A stretch of 64,000 bases of DNA from Sulfuricystis thermophila (GTDB taxonomy: Bacteria > Pseudomonadota > Gammaproteobacteria > Burkholderiales > Rhodocyclaceae): positions 372,001-436,000 of the forward strand of contig NZ_AP019373.1 of assembly GCF_004323595.1 (NCBI RefSeq), read 5' to 3'. The translations under genes were made by a program, and so were the position numbers. The notes under the pieces were generated by a model, which worked only from the letters and a program-made list of their open reading frames with translations, had not been told where the DNA came from and did no database searches. This document shows, piece by piece, positions 1 through 9,827 of the stretch (its first letter is position 1; each line of letters opens with the position of its first letter).

Positions 1-2
1 AT

Positions 3-2642
3 CCCGAGATCCTGCGCGCCTCGCTGGCTGGCGTGATCCTGCGCATGAAGTCGCTCCATCTCGGCAATGTCGAAGACTTCCCTTTCCTCGAGCGCCCGCT
101 GCCGCGCATGATCGCCGACGGCTACCAGTTGCTTGCCGAGCTGGGCGCGATTGATGAAACGACGAAGGAGCTCACGCCCATCGGTCGGGAGCTGGCGAAA
201 CTGCCGCTCGATCCGAAGATCGGCCGCATGATCCTCGCCGCGCGCGACTTCGGCTGCCTCAAGGAAATGCTCGTCATCGCCGCGGCGCTCTCCACCCAGG
301 AGCCGCGCGAACGGCCGCAGGAGCAGGCGGGGGCGGCCGATCAGGCGCACGCGAAATGGAAGGATGAGAAGTCCGAATTCCTCTCGTATTTGAAGCTCTG
401 GGCCGCCGCCGACGAGGTCTGGAAGCACGAGAGCAGCAGCAAGCAAAAGCAATGGTGCCGTGCGAACTTCATCAACTGGTTGCGGCTGAGGGAATGGCGC
501 GACGTGCATGGGCAGTTGATGACGCTGTGCCACGAGCACGGCTGGAAGGAGAATCAAGTCGCCGCAAGCTTTGAGTCCATCCACAAGGCGCTCCTGACGG
601 GGCTTTTGGGCCACATCGGCCTGATCAACGAGGAGGATAAAAATTATCTTGGCGCGCGTGGCATCAAGTTCTGGATCCATCCCGGCTCGGCGCTCGCCAA
701 GAAGGCGGGGCGCTGGATCGTCGCCGCGGAACTCGTCGAAACCTCGCGCCTCTTTGCGCGTTGCGTCGCCCGGATCGAGCCCGAGTGGCTCGAACAGGTC
801 GGCGCCCATCTCATTCGCCGCCATGTCTATGAGCCGCACTGGGAGAAAAACGCCGGCCAGGTGGTCGCCTACGAGCGCGTGACCCTGCATGGTCTCACGC
901 TGCATGCCAAGCGCCGCATCCACTATGGTCCGATGGACCCCAAGCTCGCTCGTGAGATCCTGATCCGCGGTGCGCTGGTCGAAGGCCAGGTCACCGACGA
1001 GTGGCTGAAGAGGTGGCCATTCTTGCAGCACTACCAGAAACTCAAGGCCGAGATCGAGCACCTCGAACACAAGAGCCGTCGCCCCGATGTGCTCGTCGAC
1101 GACGCGCTGGTGTTCGCCTTCTTCGACGCACGCGTGCCGGCCGGCATCTATTCGCTCGCCGCCTTCGATCATTGGCGGCGCGAGGCGGAACGGGAAAATC
1201 CGCGCCTGTTGTTCCTCGAAAAAGACCAGCTGATGCGGCATGAAGCGGCGGGCATCACCACCGAGGCCTTCCCGCCCTACCTCGAATTCCGCGGCCAGCG
1301 TTTCAAGCTCGCCTATAAGCACGACCCGGGCAGCGCGGATGACGGCGTCACGCTCGCGCTGCCGCTCGCGGCCCTCAACCAGGTGCCGGCCACGCGGCTC
1401 GAATGGCTGGTGCCGGGGCTGCTCAAGGAAAAAGTCGTCGCGCTCATCAGGACCCTGCCGCAGAAATACCGCCACCGCCTGCAGCCGATCGACGCCTTCG
1501 CGGAAGACTTCTGCGTAGCCGAACATGACGACGATGAGCCTTTGGTCAAGGCGCTCACCCGCGCGATCGAGGAGAAGATTGCTTTGAAGCTGCCGCTCGA
1601 TGCGCTGCGTCCGGGCGAGTTGCGGCCGCATCTGTGGATGAACTTTCGGCTGCTCGATGAACATGGCGGCACCTTGGCGATGTCGCGCAATCTCCACGAG
1701 CTGCGCGCGCAGTATGGCGATCGGGTGGCGCAGGCGTTTTCGGCGGCGGAGCTGAAAGTCGGCGCTGGCGGGACGGCACCGCCGACCGAGAAGTCGACGG
1801 CGTGGACCTTCGCTACGCTGCCGGAGCTGATCGAGATCGAGGTCGGCGGCCGAACGGTGATCGGCTTTCCGGCGCTGGTCGATGAAGGCGACGGCGTGCG
1901 CCTCTCCGCCTTCGACACCGAAGAGAAGGCGGCGTGCGAACATCGCCAGGGCTTGGCGCGCCTGTTTGCCTTGCAGCTCAAACCCCAGGTGCAGGCGATC
2001 GAGAAGCTGCCGGAATTGCGGCAGATGGCCTTGCAGTTCATGGCGTTCGGCAGCGAAAAGGAACTCAAAGAAGCGATCGTCACCGCCACGCTCGAGCGCA
2101 CCTGTCTGATGGCGCCGCTGCCGCTGGACGAGAAGAGTTTCGTCGACAGGCGCGATGCGGCGAAGGGGCGCATCCTGCTCGTCGCGCAGGAAATCATGCG
2201 GCTCGTCGGACAGATCCTCGCCGAATACGGCGCCCTGCAGAAGAAGCTCACTACGTTGCAAAAGGCGCTGCCGCAGACCGTCGCCGACGTCTCGAACCAG
2301 CTTGCCGCTTTGCTGGAAAAACGCTTCATCGTCGCCACGCCCTGGGAGCGGCTGCAGCATTTCCCGCGCTATCTCAAAGCCGCGAGCCTCCGGCTCGACA
2401 AGGCGAGGAACGACGCGGCGCGCGATGCACGCTGGCTGGCGGAATGGCACAGCGTCGCCAAGCCCTGGCAGCGCGAATGGGAGAAAGTGCGCCAGCGCGG
2501 CGGACAGGACGGATTTCTGCAAGAATTCCGCTGGCTGCTCGAAGAATTGCGCGTCACGCTGTTCGCGCAGGAATTGAGGACGCCGACACCTGTGTCGGTG
2601 AAACGCTTGCAGAAGATGTGGGAAGGCAGGGTGAGGAGATGA
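3..2642 (+). CDS. hrpA: ATP-dependent RNA helicase HrpA, C-terminal part (5' truncated by window edge)
   Basis: The reading frame is open from the first bases, so the gene begins before the window; about 879 residues of a protein usually near 1300 are present. The DEAH helicase core is missing. What remains is the HA2/winged-helix region (about residues 30-100, with LLAELGAIDE and LTPIGRELAKLPLDPKIG), an OB-fold-like part (around FWIHPGSALAKKAGRWIV) and the long DUF3418 tail typical of bacterial HrpA. HrpA acts on RNA and has been linked to rescue of stalled ribosomes in related bacteria. A copy of the dispersed repeat lies in frame at 1755-1780 and encodes [10 protein letters not shown]. The stop overlaps the next gene's start. 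Confidence 0.95.
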   Translation, partial: PEILRASLAGVILRMKSLHLGNVEDFPFLERPLPRMIADGYQLLAELGAIDETTKELTPIGRELAKLPLDPKIGRMILAARDFGCLKEMLVIAAALSTQEPRERPQEQAGAADQAHAKWKDEKSEFLSYLKLWAAADEVWKHESSSKQKQWCRANFINWLRLREWRDVHGQLMTLCHEHGWKENQVAASFESIHKALLTGLLGHIGLINEEDKNYLGARGIKFWIHPGSALAKKAGRWIVAAELVETSRLFARCVARIEPEWLEQVGAHLIRRHVYEPHWEKNAGQVVAYERVTLHGLTLHAKRRIHYGPMDPKLAREILIRGALVEGQVTDEWLKRWPFLQHYQKLKAEIEHLEHKSRRPDVLVDDALVFAFFDARVPAGIYSLAAFDHWRREAERENPRLLFLEKDQLMRHEAAGITTEAFPPYLEFRGQRFKLAYKHDPGSADDGVTLALPLAALNQVPATRLEWLVPGLLKEKVVALIRTLPQKYRHRLQPIDAFAEDFCVAEHDDDEPLVKALTRAIEEKIALKLPLDALRPGELRPHLWMNFRLLDEHGGTLAMSRNLHELRAQYGDRVAQAFSAAELKVGAGGTAPPTEKSTAWTFATLPELIEIEVGGRTVIGFPALVDEGDGVRLSAFDTEEKAACEHRQGLARLFALQLKPQVQAIEKLPELRQMALQFMAFGSEKELKEAIVTATLERTCLMAPLPLDEKSFVDRRDAAKGRILLVAQEIMRLVGQILAEYGALQKKLTTLQKALPQTVADVSNQLAALLEKRFIVATPWERLQHFPRYLKAASLRLDKARNDAARDARWLAEWHSVAKPWQREWEKVRQRGGQDGFLQEFRWLLEELRVTLFAQELRTPTPVSVKRLQKMWEGRVRR
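1755..1780 (+). repeat. Dispersed 20-25 bp repeat, copy in hrpA
   Basis: Exact copy of the core GTCGGCGCTGGCGGGACGGC preceded by AAA; translated in frame as KVGAGGTAP inside the DUF3418 region. Confidence 0.85.
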
Positions 2643-3361
2643 TGGAAACCGGTCGCTTCTTGCGCACGGTGCTGCGCGCCGGACGCGACCTGGCGCGACC
2701 GGAGCTGCTGTTTCAGGCGATCTGGCCGTCGCTGGCAGCGTTTCTGCTCTGGTCGGTGATCGCCTGGTTCGCCTGGATGCCGCTGGCGCAAACCATCGTC
2801 ACCGAGCTGCCGGACTGGCAGTGGCTCAACTGGCTCGGGCCGTGGCTGGCGCACGTGGCGGTGTTCTTCGTCTTCGCACCGCTCATCTACTTCACGACGC
2901 TGATGTTCGTCGCCATGTTCGCCTTGCCGCGCATGATGGCGATCATCGCCGCGCGCGACTATCCCGACCTCAGCCGTCAGGGTTCGGCGGCCGCGGCGTT
3001 CTGGGGGAGTCTCGGCAACACCTTCGTCGCCGGGCTGATCTTCGTCATGGGCTGGCTCGTCACGCTGCCGCTGCTCTTCGTGCCGGGCGGGCTCTTCGTG
3101 TTGCCGCTCTTCTGGTCGGCCTGGCTCAACCAGCGCGCCTTCCGCTTCGATGCGCTCGCTGAGCATGCGCGCCCCAAGGAGCGCGCGGCGATCGTCCGGC
3201 GCGAGCGGCCCACACTCTATCTCGGCGGCTTCACCGGCGCGTTGCTCGCCTATGTGCCGGTGGCGAACTTCTTCGCCCTGCCCTATACGGCGATCCTGTT
3301 CGTCCATCTGTGTTTGACCGCCTTGCGGGAGCTGCGGCAGGAAAACGGAATTCCATTATGA
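2639..3361 (+). CDS. EI24 domain (CysZ-like) integral membrane protein
   Basis: A 240-residue protein with several hydrophobic segments (around residues 22-45, 65-95, 120-165 and 195-225), matching the EI24/CysZ-like membrane family. CysZ moves sulfate in Escherichia coli, but many EI24 proteins have no assigned substrate, so I do not assign one here. The first ATG (2639) overlaps the hrpA stop and a second ATG follows immediately at 2642; either could be used. The stop TGA overlaps the ATG of the next gene, so translation of the three genes is probably coupled. Confidence 0.8.
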   Translation: MMETGRFLRTVLRAGRDLARPELLFQAIWPSLAAFLLWSVIAWFAWMPLAQTIVTELPDWQWLNWLGPWLAHVAVFFVFAPLIYFTTLMFVAMFALPRMMAIIAARDYPDLSRQGSAAAAFWGSLGNTFVAGLIFVMGWLVTLPLLFVPGGLFVLPLFWSAWLNQRAFRFDALAEHARPKERAAIVRRERPTLYLGGFTGALLAYVPVANFFALPYTAILFVHLCLTALRELRQENGIPL

Positions 3362-4119
3362 GAACCTACGGCCTTGTCATCATCGGCGATGAAATCCTGC
3401 GCGGCAAGCGCCCCGACAGGCATCTGGCGAAATTCATCGAGATGCTCGCCGCGCGCGGCCTGCATCTTTCCTGGGCCGAATATCTGGGCGATGAGCGGCC
3501 GCGGCTCATCGAAACCTTCAGGCGCACGCTGGCGTCCAACGACGTGGTGTTTTCCTGCGGCGGCATCGGCGTTACCCCCGACGATCACACTCGCCAGGCG
3601 GCTGCGGCGGCGGCCGGTGTGCCTTTGGAGCTCAATCCGGAGGCCGAACGCGAAATCCGCGCGCGCATGGCCGAGATCGGCGAGCCGGTCACGCCGGCGC
3701 GGCTGGAACTCGGCACCGTGCCGCAAGGCAGCCGCATCATTCCGAATCCCTTCAACCGTATCCCGGGCTTTTCCTACCGCGACCACCATTTCCTGCCGGG
3801 CTTTCCGCAAATGGCCTGGCCGATGGCGGAATGGGTGCTCGATACCTACTACGCGGATGATTTTCGGCAAGGGGCCGAAGCCGAGGCGGCGATCCTCGTC
3901 TGGGAGGGCCTCGAAGGCAGGATGCTCGAGCTGATGCGACAGACCGAGGCCGATTTTCCGGGTGTGACCGTATTCAGCTTGCCATTCCTGGGCAGCGAGA
4001 CGATGCGCCGCCATGTCGAACTCGGCGTGCGCGGAGCACCCGATCAAGTGGCGCAGGCGATCGAGGCGCTCAAAGCGGGGGTGGCCGCGCTGGGCTATCG
4101 CTTCGACATCAAAACCTAG
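3358..4119 (+). CDS. MoaB/Mog-type molybdopterin-binding domain protein (CinA N-terminal-like)
   Basis: 253 residues, single MoCF-binding (MoaB/Mog/CinA N-terminal) domain. The start MRTYGLVIIGDEILRGKR is typical of the family, and SCGGIGVTPDDHT is the family's ligand-binding loop. Database entries for such proteins are often called competence/damage-inducible protein A, but the C-terminal CinA amidase domain is absent. The real substrate is unknown; molybdopterin or nucleotide processing are both plausible. The ATG overlaps the stop of the membrane protein gene before it. It ends 18 bp before the convergent ABC permease gene. Confidence 0.8.
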   Translation: MRTYGLVIIGDEILRGKRPDRHLAKFIEMLAARGLHLSWAEYLGDERPRLIETFRRTLASNDVVFSCGGIGVTPDDHTRQAAAAAAGVPLELNPEAEREIRARMAEIGEPVTPARLELGTVPQGSRIIPNPFNRIPGFSYRDHHFLPGFPQMAWPMAEWVLDTYYADDFRQGAEAEAAILVWEGLEGRMLELMRQTEADFPGVTVFSLPFLGSETMRRHVELGVRGAPDQVAQAIEALKAGVAALGYRFDIKT

Positions 4120-4137
4120 CGATCTGTCCGGCCGTCA

Positions 4138-5372
<1,235 letters not shown>

Positions 5373-5376
<4 letters not shown>

Positions 5377-6101
5377 GATGTGGTCGGCAAGGTCGCCAGA
5401 TCGGCGCTGGCGTCACGGCACACATTGGCGGCATCGTCGACGACGACGCCGTCGCGGAAATGGATGATGCGATCGGCATAGGCGGCGATGTCGTGCTCAT
5501 GGGTGACGACGACGATCGTGATGCCGTCACGGTTGAGCTGCTGCAACAGCGCCATGATCTCGATGCCGGTGCGCGAGTCGAGTGCGCCGGTCGGCTCGTC
5601 GGCGAGAATCAGTGCCGGGTCGCCCACCAGCGCGCGGGCGATGGCGACGCGCTGCTGCTGGCCGCCGGAGAGCTGTGCTGGATGGTGCGCCATACGCTCC
5701 GCCAGGCCCACCTGCTCGAGGCGCCGCGCCGCGCGTGCCTGCCGTTCGGCGGCCTTGAGGCCGCGATAGAGCAACGGCAGCGCGACGTTGTCCACCGCCG
5801 AGGTGCGCGGCAGCAGATTGAAATGCTGGAACACGAAACCGATCTTGCGGTTGCGTACACGCGACAGGGCGTCGTCGTCGAGCCGCGAGACTTCGTCGCC
5901 CTCCAGCCAGTAGCGGCCGGCGCTGGGCGCATCCAGGCAGCCGAGCAGGTTCATGAAGGTCGACTTGCCCGAGCCCGATGGGCCCATCACCGCGACGAAG
6001 CTGCCTTTGGCGATTTCGAGTGTCACGCCGCGCAGCGCCGGCACTTCGGTATCGCCGAGCCGGTAATTCTTGGCGAGGTTTTCGACGCGGATCAGGCTCA
6101 C
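5373..6101 (-). CDS. MacB-like ABC transporter ATP-binding protein
   Basis: 242-residue ATPase with Walker [10 protein letters not shown] (40-48), signature LSGGQQQR (144-151) and Walker B ILADEP (165-170), of the LolD/MacB ATPase family. Unlike E. coli MacB, the ATPase and permease are separate proteins. It is the middle gene of adaptor-ATPase-permease. The C-terminal tail [11 protein letters not shown] is written by a diverged copy of the dispersed repeat (5399-5420), which makes the end of the protein different from the usual family end. Confidence 0.95.
5399..5420 (+). repeat. Dispersed repeat, diverged copy at the ABC ATPase 3' end
   Basis: Matches TCGGCGCTGGCG..ACGGCA with two changed bases in the middle. 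On the minus strand it encodes CRDASADL near the ATPase C-terminus. Confidence 0.5.
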
Positions 6102-6102
6102 A

Positions 6103-7365
6103 TCAGAACATGCGCGGCTGTACCGGCTTCCCTTTCTCGACCGGGACGTTCATGCCGACGATGACCTGCTGGCCGACAGCGATGTCGCCGGCGACGATCT
6201 CGGTCTGATTGCCATCGGTAATGCCGGTCTTCACTTCGATCGCTTTCGGCTTGCCGTCGTCTCCGGGTACCCAGAGCTTGCCGCTGCCGCCCTCTGTGCT
6301 ACTGCGCCCGCGTCCTGTGCCGCCGCCGGGCGGCCGTCCCGACGCCGCCGGCTTTTCACCGTCTGCGGGCGGGCGAAAGCGCAGCGCGGCATTGGCGACC
6401 TTGAGCGTATCGTCCTTGTGCGTGGTGACGATGCGCACGTTGGCGGTCATGCCGGGCAGCAGGATCAGATCGGGATTGGCGGCGGAGATGACCACCGTGT
6501 AACTGACGACGTTCGAGGTCACCTGCGCGGCCTTTCTGACCTGCTTGACCTCGCCCTTGAATTTCCGGCCGGGAAAGGCGTCGACGCTGAAGCTCACTTC
6601 CTGGCCGACCTGGACGCGGCCGATGTCGGCCTCGTCGATCGCTGCTTCGACCTGCATGTCGGCGAGATTGCGGGCGATCACGAACATCTCGGGCGCCTGC
6701 AGGCTGACGGCCACGGTCTGGCCCGGTTCGACGCTCTTCTTGATGACGATGCCATCGACCGGGGCGCGGATCTCGGTGCGCGACAGATCCACCCGCGCCT
6801 GGCCGAGGGCCGCCTCACGCTGGCGCACCAACGCTGCACTATTGACCGCCTGTGCCTCGACGACCTTCAATTGTGCACGCGCCGCATCGAGCAGGGTCTG
6901 CGCCTTGTCGAGCTCGGCTGGCGAGAGGTAGTTCTTCGCCACCAGCGTCTGCTTGCGCTGGACATCGCGTTCGGCATCGGCGAGATTGACGCGGGCGCGG
7001 AACAGTTCGGCCTGTTGCACGGCGACGATCGCCCGCGCCGCTTCGAGATCGGCCTCGGCCTGGCGCACGCGATGCTCGTAGGTTTCCGGTGCGATGCGCG
7101 CCAGCAGGTCGCCGGCTTTCACCGGGCTGTTGAAGTCGACGAAGATCTCGCGGATCTGCCCGGAGATCTGCGAGCTAACCTGCACCGCGACCACCGGGTT
7201 GAGCGTGCCGGTGGCGGCGACCGCCGCGGTGAGCGGGCCGCGCTCGACGGTGGCGAACTTGTAGGTTGGCTTGGCGCCTTCGGCGAAGAAGGCGCGCCAT
7301 GCCGCGAAGCCGCCGCCAGCGAGGGCGACGAGCAGGACGAATGTGAGCAGACGACGCGGTTTCAT
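6103..7365 (-). CDS. MacA-like periplasmic adaptor subunit (HlyD/RND family)
   Basis: 420 residues. An N-terminal membrane anchor (about 5-24) is followed by a lipoyl/biotinyl half-motif, an alpha-helical hairpin (about 95-190, many E/A/R/Q), a second lipoyl half (IRAPVDGIVIKKSVEPGQTV) and beta-barrel domains. A glycine/arginine-rich loop (SGRPPGGGTGRGRSSTEGG) near residue 345 is unusual. First gene of the three-gene efflux operon; only one base separates it from the ATPase gene. Promoter expected in the 130 bp shared with the divergent toxin-antitoxin operon. Confidence 0.92.
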   Translation of the reverse strand: MKPRRLLTFVLLVALAGGGFAAWRAFFAEGAKPTYKFATVERGPLTAAVAATGTLNPVVAVQVSSQISGQIREIFVDFNSPVKAGDLLARIAPETYEHRVRQAEADLEAARAIVAVQQAELFRARVNLADAERDVQRKQTLVAKNYLSPAELDKAQTLLDAARAQLKVVEAQAVNSAALVRQREAALGQARVDLSRTEIRAPVDGIVIKKSVEPGQTVAVSLQAPEMFVIARNLADMQVEAAIDEADIGRVQVGQEVSFSVDAFPGRKFKGEVKQVRKAAQVTSNVVSYTVVISAANPDLILLPGMTANVRIVTTHKDDTLKVANAALRFRPPADGEKPAASGRPPGGGTGRGRSSTEGGSGKLWVPGDDGKPKAIEVKTGITDGNQTEIVAGDIAVGQQVIVGMNVPVEKGKPVQPRMF

Positions 7366-7393
7366 GCGGCTGATTCTAGCCTACGCCCGGTGA

Positions 7394-7420
7394 GGTGCCG
7401 CCTTGCCAGCACCGGCTTTT
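7394..7420 (-). repeat. Dispersed repeat, diverged intergenic copy
   Basis: GCCGCCTTGCCAGCACCGGC matches the reverse complement of the repeat core with a few substitutions, between the adaptor gene and the first toxin-antitoxin operon. Confidence 0.5.
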
Positions 7421-7494
7421 CGGCACGGCTCATCGAGCTGATTCGTGGTTTCAATCTGGTAAACTAACCTGACTTGGTTCAAAAGGAGCTCACC

Positions 7495-7743
7495 ATGCTT
7501 ACCGTCAATATCCACGAGGCAAAAACACAGCTATCGCGTCTGGTCGAACGGGCAGCGCAAGGAGAGGCTTTCATCATCGCCAAGGCTGGCAAACCGAAGG
7601 TGAAGGTCGTGCCACTCGACGAGGGGGCGGCAGGTACGGCGCAACGGCTCGGCTTCATGGCGGGCGAACTTGCCGTGCCTGATGATTTCGATTGCATGGG
7701 CGGTGAGGAAATCGAAAGCTTGTTCTCCGGGCGTGCGGGATGA
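7495..7743 (+). CDS. Antitoxin, Phd/YefM family
   Basis: 82 residues, starting MLTVNIHEAKTQLSRLVERA, a clear Phd/YefM N-terminal DNA-binding domain; the acidic C-terminus (FDCMGGEEIESLF) would wrap the toxin. The ATG at 7495 is preceded by AGGAG with good spacing. The gene overlaps the PIN toxin gene by 4 nt (ATGA), the normal arrangement for such modules. Such antitoxins repress their own promoter; a weak promoter-like stretch lies at about 7442-7470, but I could not fix an operator. Confidence 0.9.
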   Translation: MLTVNIHEAKTQLSRLVERAAQGEAFIIAKAGKPKVKVVPLDEGAAGTAQRLGFMAGELAVPDDFDCMGGEEIESLFSGRAG

Positions 7744-8126
7744 ACCTCCTGCTCGATACCCATCTGTTGCTCTGGGCAGCGGGCGAGCCTGGGCGCTTAT
7801 CGAAAAAGGCGCGCGGTTTGCTGCTCGATCCCGGTAACCGCCTGTTTTTCAGCGCAGCCAGCCTGTGGGAAATCGCGATCAAGCGCGGACTCGGCCGGGA
7901 AGACTTCAAGGTCGATGCGCGCCGCCTGTGGCGCATGCTGCTGGCCAACGGTTATCTCGAACTGGCGGTGAGGAGCGAACATGCCCTGATCGCGGGCGAC
8001 TTGCCCAATCTGCACAAAGATCCCTTCGACCGCATCCTCGTCGCGCAGGCGCGGGTAGAGGGCCTGACATTGCTCACGGTCGACAAGGCCGTGGCGCAAT
8101 ACGGCGTAGCCGTCCTGAAGTTGTAG
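7740..8126 (+). CDS. PIN-domain toxin (VapC-like ribonuclease)
   Basis: 128 residues. LLLDTHLLLW carries the first PIN acidic residue, SLWEIAIK the second, and DPFDRILVAQA the third, with VDKAVAQYG at the end giving the fourth. PIN toxins cut RNA using Mg2+ held by these acids. It belongs to the PhdYeFM-associated PIN subgroup, not the AbrB-type VapB partner group. Translation is coupled to the antitoxin by the ATGA overlap. Confidence 0.9.
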   Translation: MNLLLDTHLLLWAAGEPGRLSKKARGLLLDPGNRLFFSAASLWEIAIKRGLGREDFKVDARRLWRMLLANGYLELAVRSEHALIAGDLPNLHKDPFDRILVAQARVEGLTLLTVDKAVAQYGVAVLKL

Positions 8127-8151
8127 AAATAAAATAGCCTTGAATCGCTCC

Positions 8152-8176
8152 GGGATGCCGCCTTGCCAGCGCAGCG
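8152..8176 (-). repeat. Dispersed repeat, truncated intergenic copy
   Basis: TGCCGCCTTGCCAGCGCAGC resembles the left two thirds of the repeat (reverse orientation); the outer end is lost. Lies between the toxin gene and the pilin terminator. Confidence 0.4.
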
Positions 8177-8202
8177 CGTCAGGAAACGTTACAACCTGCG
8201 AA

Positions 8203-8233
8203 AACAAAACGGCCCGGAGTTCCCGGGCCGCTC
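8203..8233 (-). terminator. Intrinsic terminator of the pilin operon
   Basis: On the minus strand CGGCCCGGG-AACT-CCGGGCCG is followed by TTTTGTTTT. It lies about 25 bp after the stop of the first pilin gene. Confidence 0.8.
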
Positions 8234-8255
8234 GATGTCGGAAAGGTGGATCCGG

Positions 8256-8681
8256 TCAGCTCGTACAAATGACCGTCACCGGGAATCCGGCAGTGGTTCT
8301 TCCGCGCGCATGGGCGACCATACAGGCGGTTGTGTTGGTGCCGCCCGCACCGGCGGGGTTGGCACAGGTAATGACGTTGGTTGGTGTAACGATGCTGATG
8401 TCGTTTGGCAGGGCGCCGCCTGACAACAGCGCGGGTAGTGCGGCACAGGTCGTCGTTCCGCTGATGATATTTGTTCCCCGTGCACCATTGCTAGCAATGA
8501 ACTGGGCATAATTCAGCGACGTCGCCGAAGACAGTGCGCCAGCCGTTCCTTGTGCGGCGCCATCTCCCGCTTCACCAGCGAGATCGACGAATCTCGGCAA
8601 AGCCACCGCCGCGAGGATGCCAAGGATGACGATGACGACGATCAGTTCGATCAGGGTGAAGCCAGTTTGGGTTTTTTTCAT
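8256..8681 (-). CDS. Type IV (MSHA-like) prepilin
   Basis: 141 residues. MKKTQTG|FTLIELIVVIVILG is a textbook type III signal: cleavage after Gly by prepilin peptidase, Phe at +1 to be methylated, Glu at +5, and a long hydrophobic helix. The mature part has four cysteines (TTTCAAL, ITCANP, TACMV, VICTS), likely two disulfides. The ATG at 8681 is preceded by GGAG. It is the last gene of the ATPase-platform-prepilin cluster and may be a major or minor subunit. Confidence 0.9.
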   Translation of the reverse strand: MKKTQTGFTLIELIVVIVILGILAAVALPRFVDLAGEAGDGAAQGTAGALSSATSLNYAQFIASNGARGTNIISGTTTCAALPALLSGGALPNDISIVTPTNVITCANPAGAGGTNTTACMVAHARGRTTAGFPVTVICTS

Positions 8682-8710
8682 CGTGGGTTCTCCAGTTAGT
8701 GAGTGTTCGC

Positions 8711-9289
8711 TCAGCAACCCGTGGTGGTGACGATGCTCACCGCCGGGGCGGCGCCGGCTGCCGCGGGTGAGGTGTAGGTGAAGGAGCAGGTGGCATTGAC
8801 CTGCGCACCGGCACCACCGGTCGTGCCGGGGCCGCCGATCACCGAGATCGTGGTCGTTGAGCCTGCGACCGACGCCCCGAAGCCTTCGGCATTCAATTGG
8901 GCGAGCGTCGGCGAGAAGGTCGACACCAGGCCCGCCGCACCGATGATGCCGGGAGTAGCTGCACCCAGAGCAACTCCGCCAGACGGATAGCCGTTGGCCA
9001 GCTGCACCAGGCCGTTTTCGGTGCACAACGTGCCATTGAGGGCATTGGTGGCCGTGCCGCCGCCGCCGGGACAGGCAGCCGTGTCGGCGGCACCGCCGCG
9101 CGACAGATAGGCAGCGTGCACGATCGCCGCGGCTGCATTCACCGCGCCGCGCGCCGCCTGCAGCTTGGCGATGCGTGCGTCGCGCTGCAGCGAGACGAAT
9201 TTCGGCAGGGCGATCGCGGCGAGGACGCCGATGATGGTGATCACGATCACCAGTTCGATCAGGGTGAAACCGCTGTGGCGTTTTTTCAT
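8711..9289 (-). CDS. Type IV (MshA-like) prepilin
   Basis: 192 residues with leader MKKRHSG and mature start FTLIELVIVITIIGVLAA (Glu +5). The helix continuation AKLQAARGAVNAAAAIVHAAYL is typical of MshA-like pilins. Four cysteines in the globular part (AACPGG, TLCTEN, ATCSF, TTGC at the very end). The long Gly/Ala/Thr-rich region (about 70-165) suggests a surface-exposed variable part. RBS GAGGAAG lies just upstream of ATG 9289. Probably the major pilin or a paralog of the next pilin downstream. Confidence 0.9.
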   Translation of the reverse strand: MKKRHSGFTLIELVIVITIIGVLAAIALPKFVSLQRDARIAKLQAARGAVNAAAAIVHAAYLSRGGAADTAACPGGGGTATNALNGTLCTENGLVQLANGYPSGGVALGAATPGIIGAAGLVSTFSPTLAQLNAEGFGASVAGSTTTISVIGGPGTTGGAGAQVNATCSFTYTSPAAAGAAPAVSIVTTTGC

Positions 9290-9377
9290 GCTTTCTTCCT
9301 CAAGATTGCGCAGATCCCGCGGCAATGCTACTGCAAAGATTGCGGTGCATTTTTGCGAGTTACGGCAAGTTCCCGCC

Positions 9378-9827
9378 TCACTTGAGGGGTTCGATCCCGA
9401 TGCCGGTCGTACGGCCGGCGCCATCGCGGATCGGCGCCAGACGCCAGGCGAGTTCGTCGCGGTCTGCGAAGGCGACAGGCTGTCTCGGACGGTAGTGGAG
9501 GGTGTGCGTGGCCGGATCGTAGCGCCAGCGGGGTGCCGCCTCGCCAGCGCCGACTTTGGATGGTGCGGCGCCGAGCCATTCCAGCGGGTCGGCATCGAGC
9601 AGCGCACCGATGCCCGCTTCCTCGCCACGGATCACCTTCTCGCTGATCGCCAGCCGCAGCCCCATGCGCAGATTGCGCAGGGCCAACTCGACTTCCAGCC
9701 GCTCGGCCTCGCGTTCGAGCTCGTTCAGCCGGTCGAGCAGCACCGCGGCGAGGATGCCGATCAGACCCACGACGACGGCAAATTCGAATTTGCTCAGGCC
9801 GCGTTGGCGTGCGAAAACGGCGCTCAC
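9378..9827 (-). CDS. Prepilin-like minor protein (MshF/minor pseudopilin-like)
   Basis: 149 residues from GTG 9827, whose GTGA overlaps the stop of the platform gene. The leader VSAVFARQRG is followed by LSKFEFAVVVGLIGILAAVL: Gly -1, Glu at +5 and a hydrophobic helix, so prepilin processing is likely although +1 is Leu. A charged coiled-coil-like helix follows (RLNELEREAERLEVEL). The dispersed repeat is in frame at about residue 98 (SKVGAGEAAP). The position beside mshE and mshG suggests a minor pilin; exact family not recognised. Confidence 0.7.
   Translation of the reverse strand: MSAVFARQRGLSKFEFAVVVGLIGILAAVLLDRLNELEREAERLEVELALRNLRMGLRLAISEKVIRGEEAGIGALLDADPLEWLGAAPSKVGAGEAAPRWRYDPATHTLHYRPRQPVAFADRDELAWRLAPIRDGAGRTTGIGIEPLK
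9531..9558 (-). repeat. Dispersed repeat, copy in the minor prepilin gene
   Basis: GTGCCGCCTCGCCAGCGCCGACTT (plus strand) is the reverse repeat with about two changes; encodes SKVGAGEAAP in the minus-strand gene. Confidence 0.75.

Noticed and set aside
6070-7467. 465-codon plus-strand frame opposite the MacA-like gene
   Set aside because: Antisense shadow of a well-supported HlyD-family gene; no recognisable domain.
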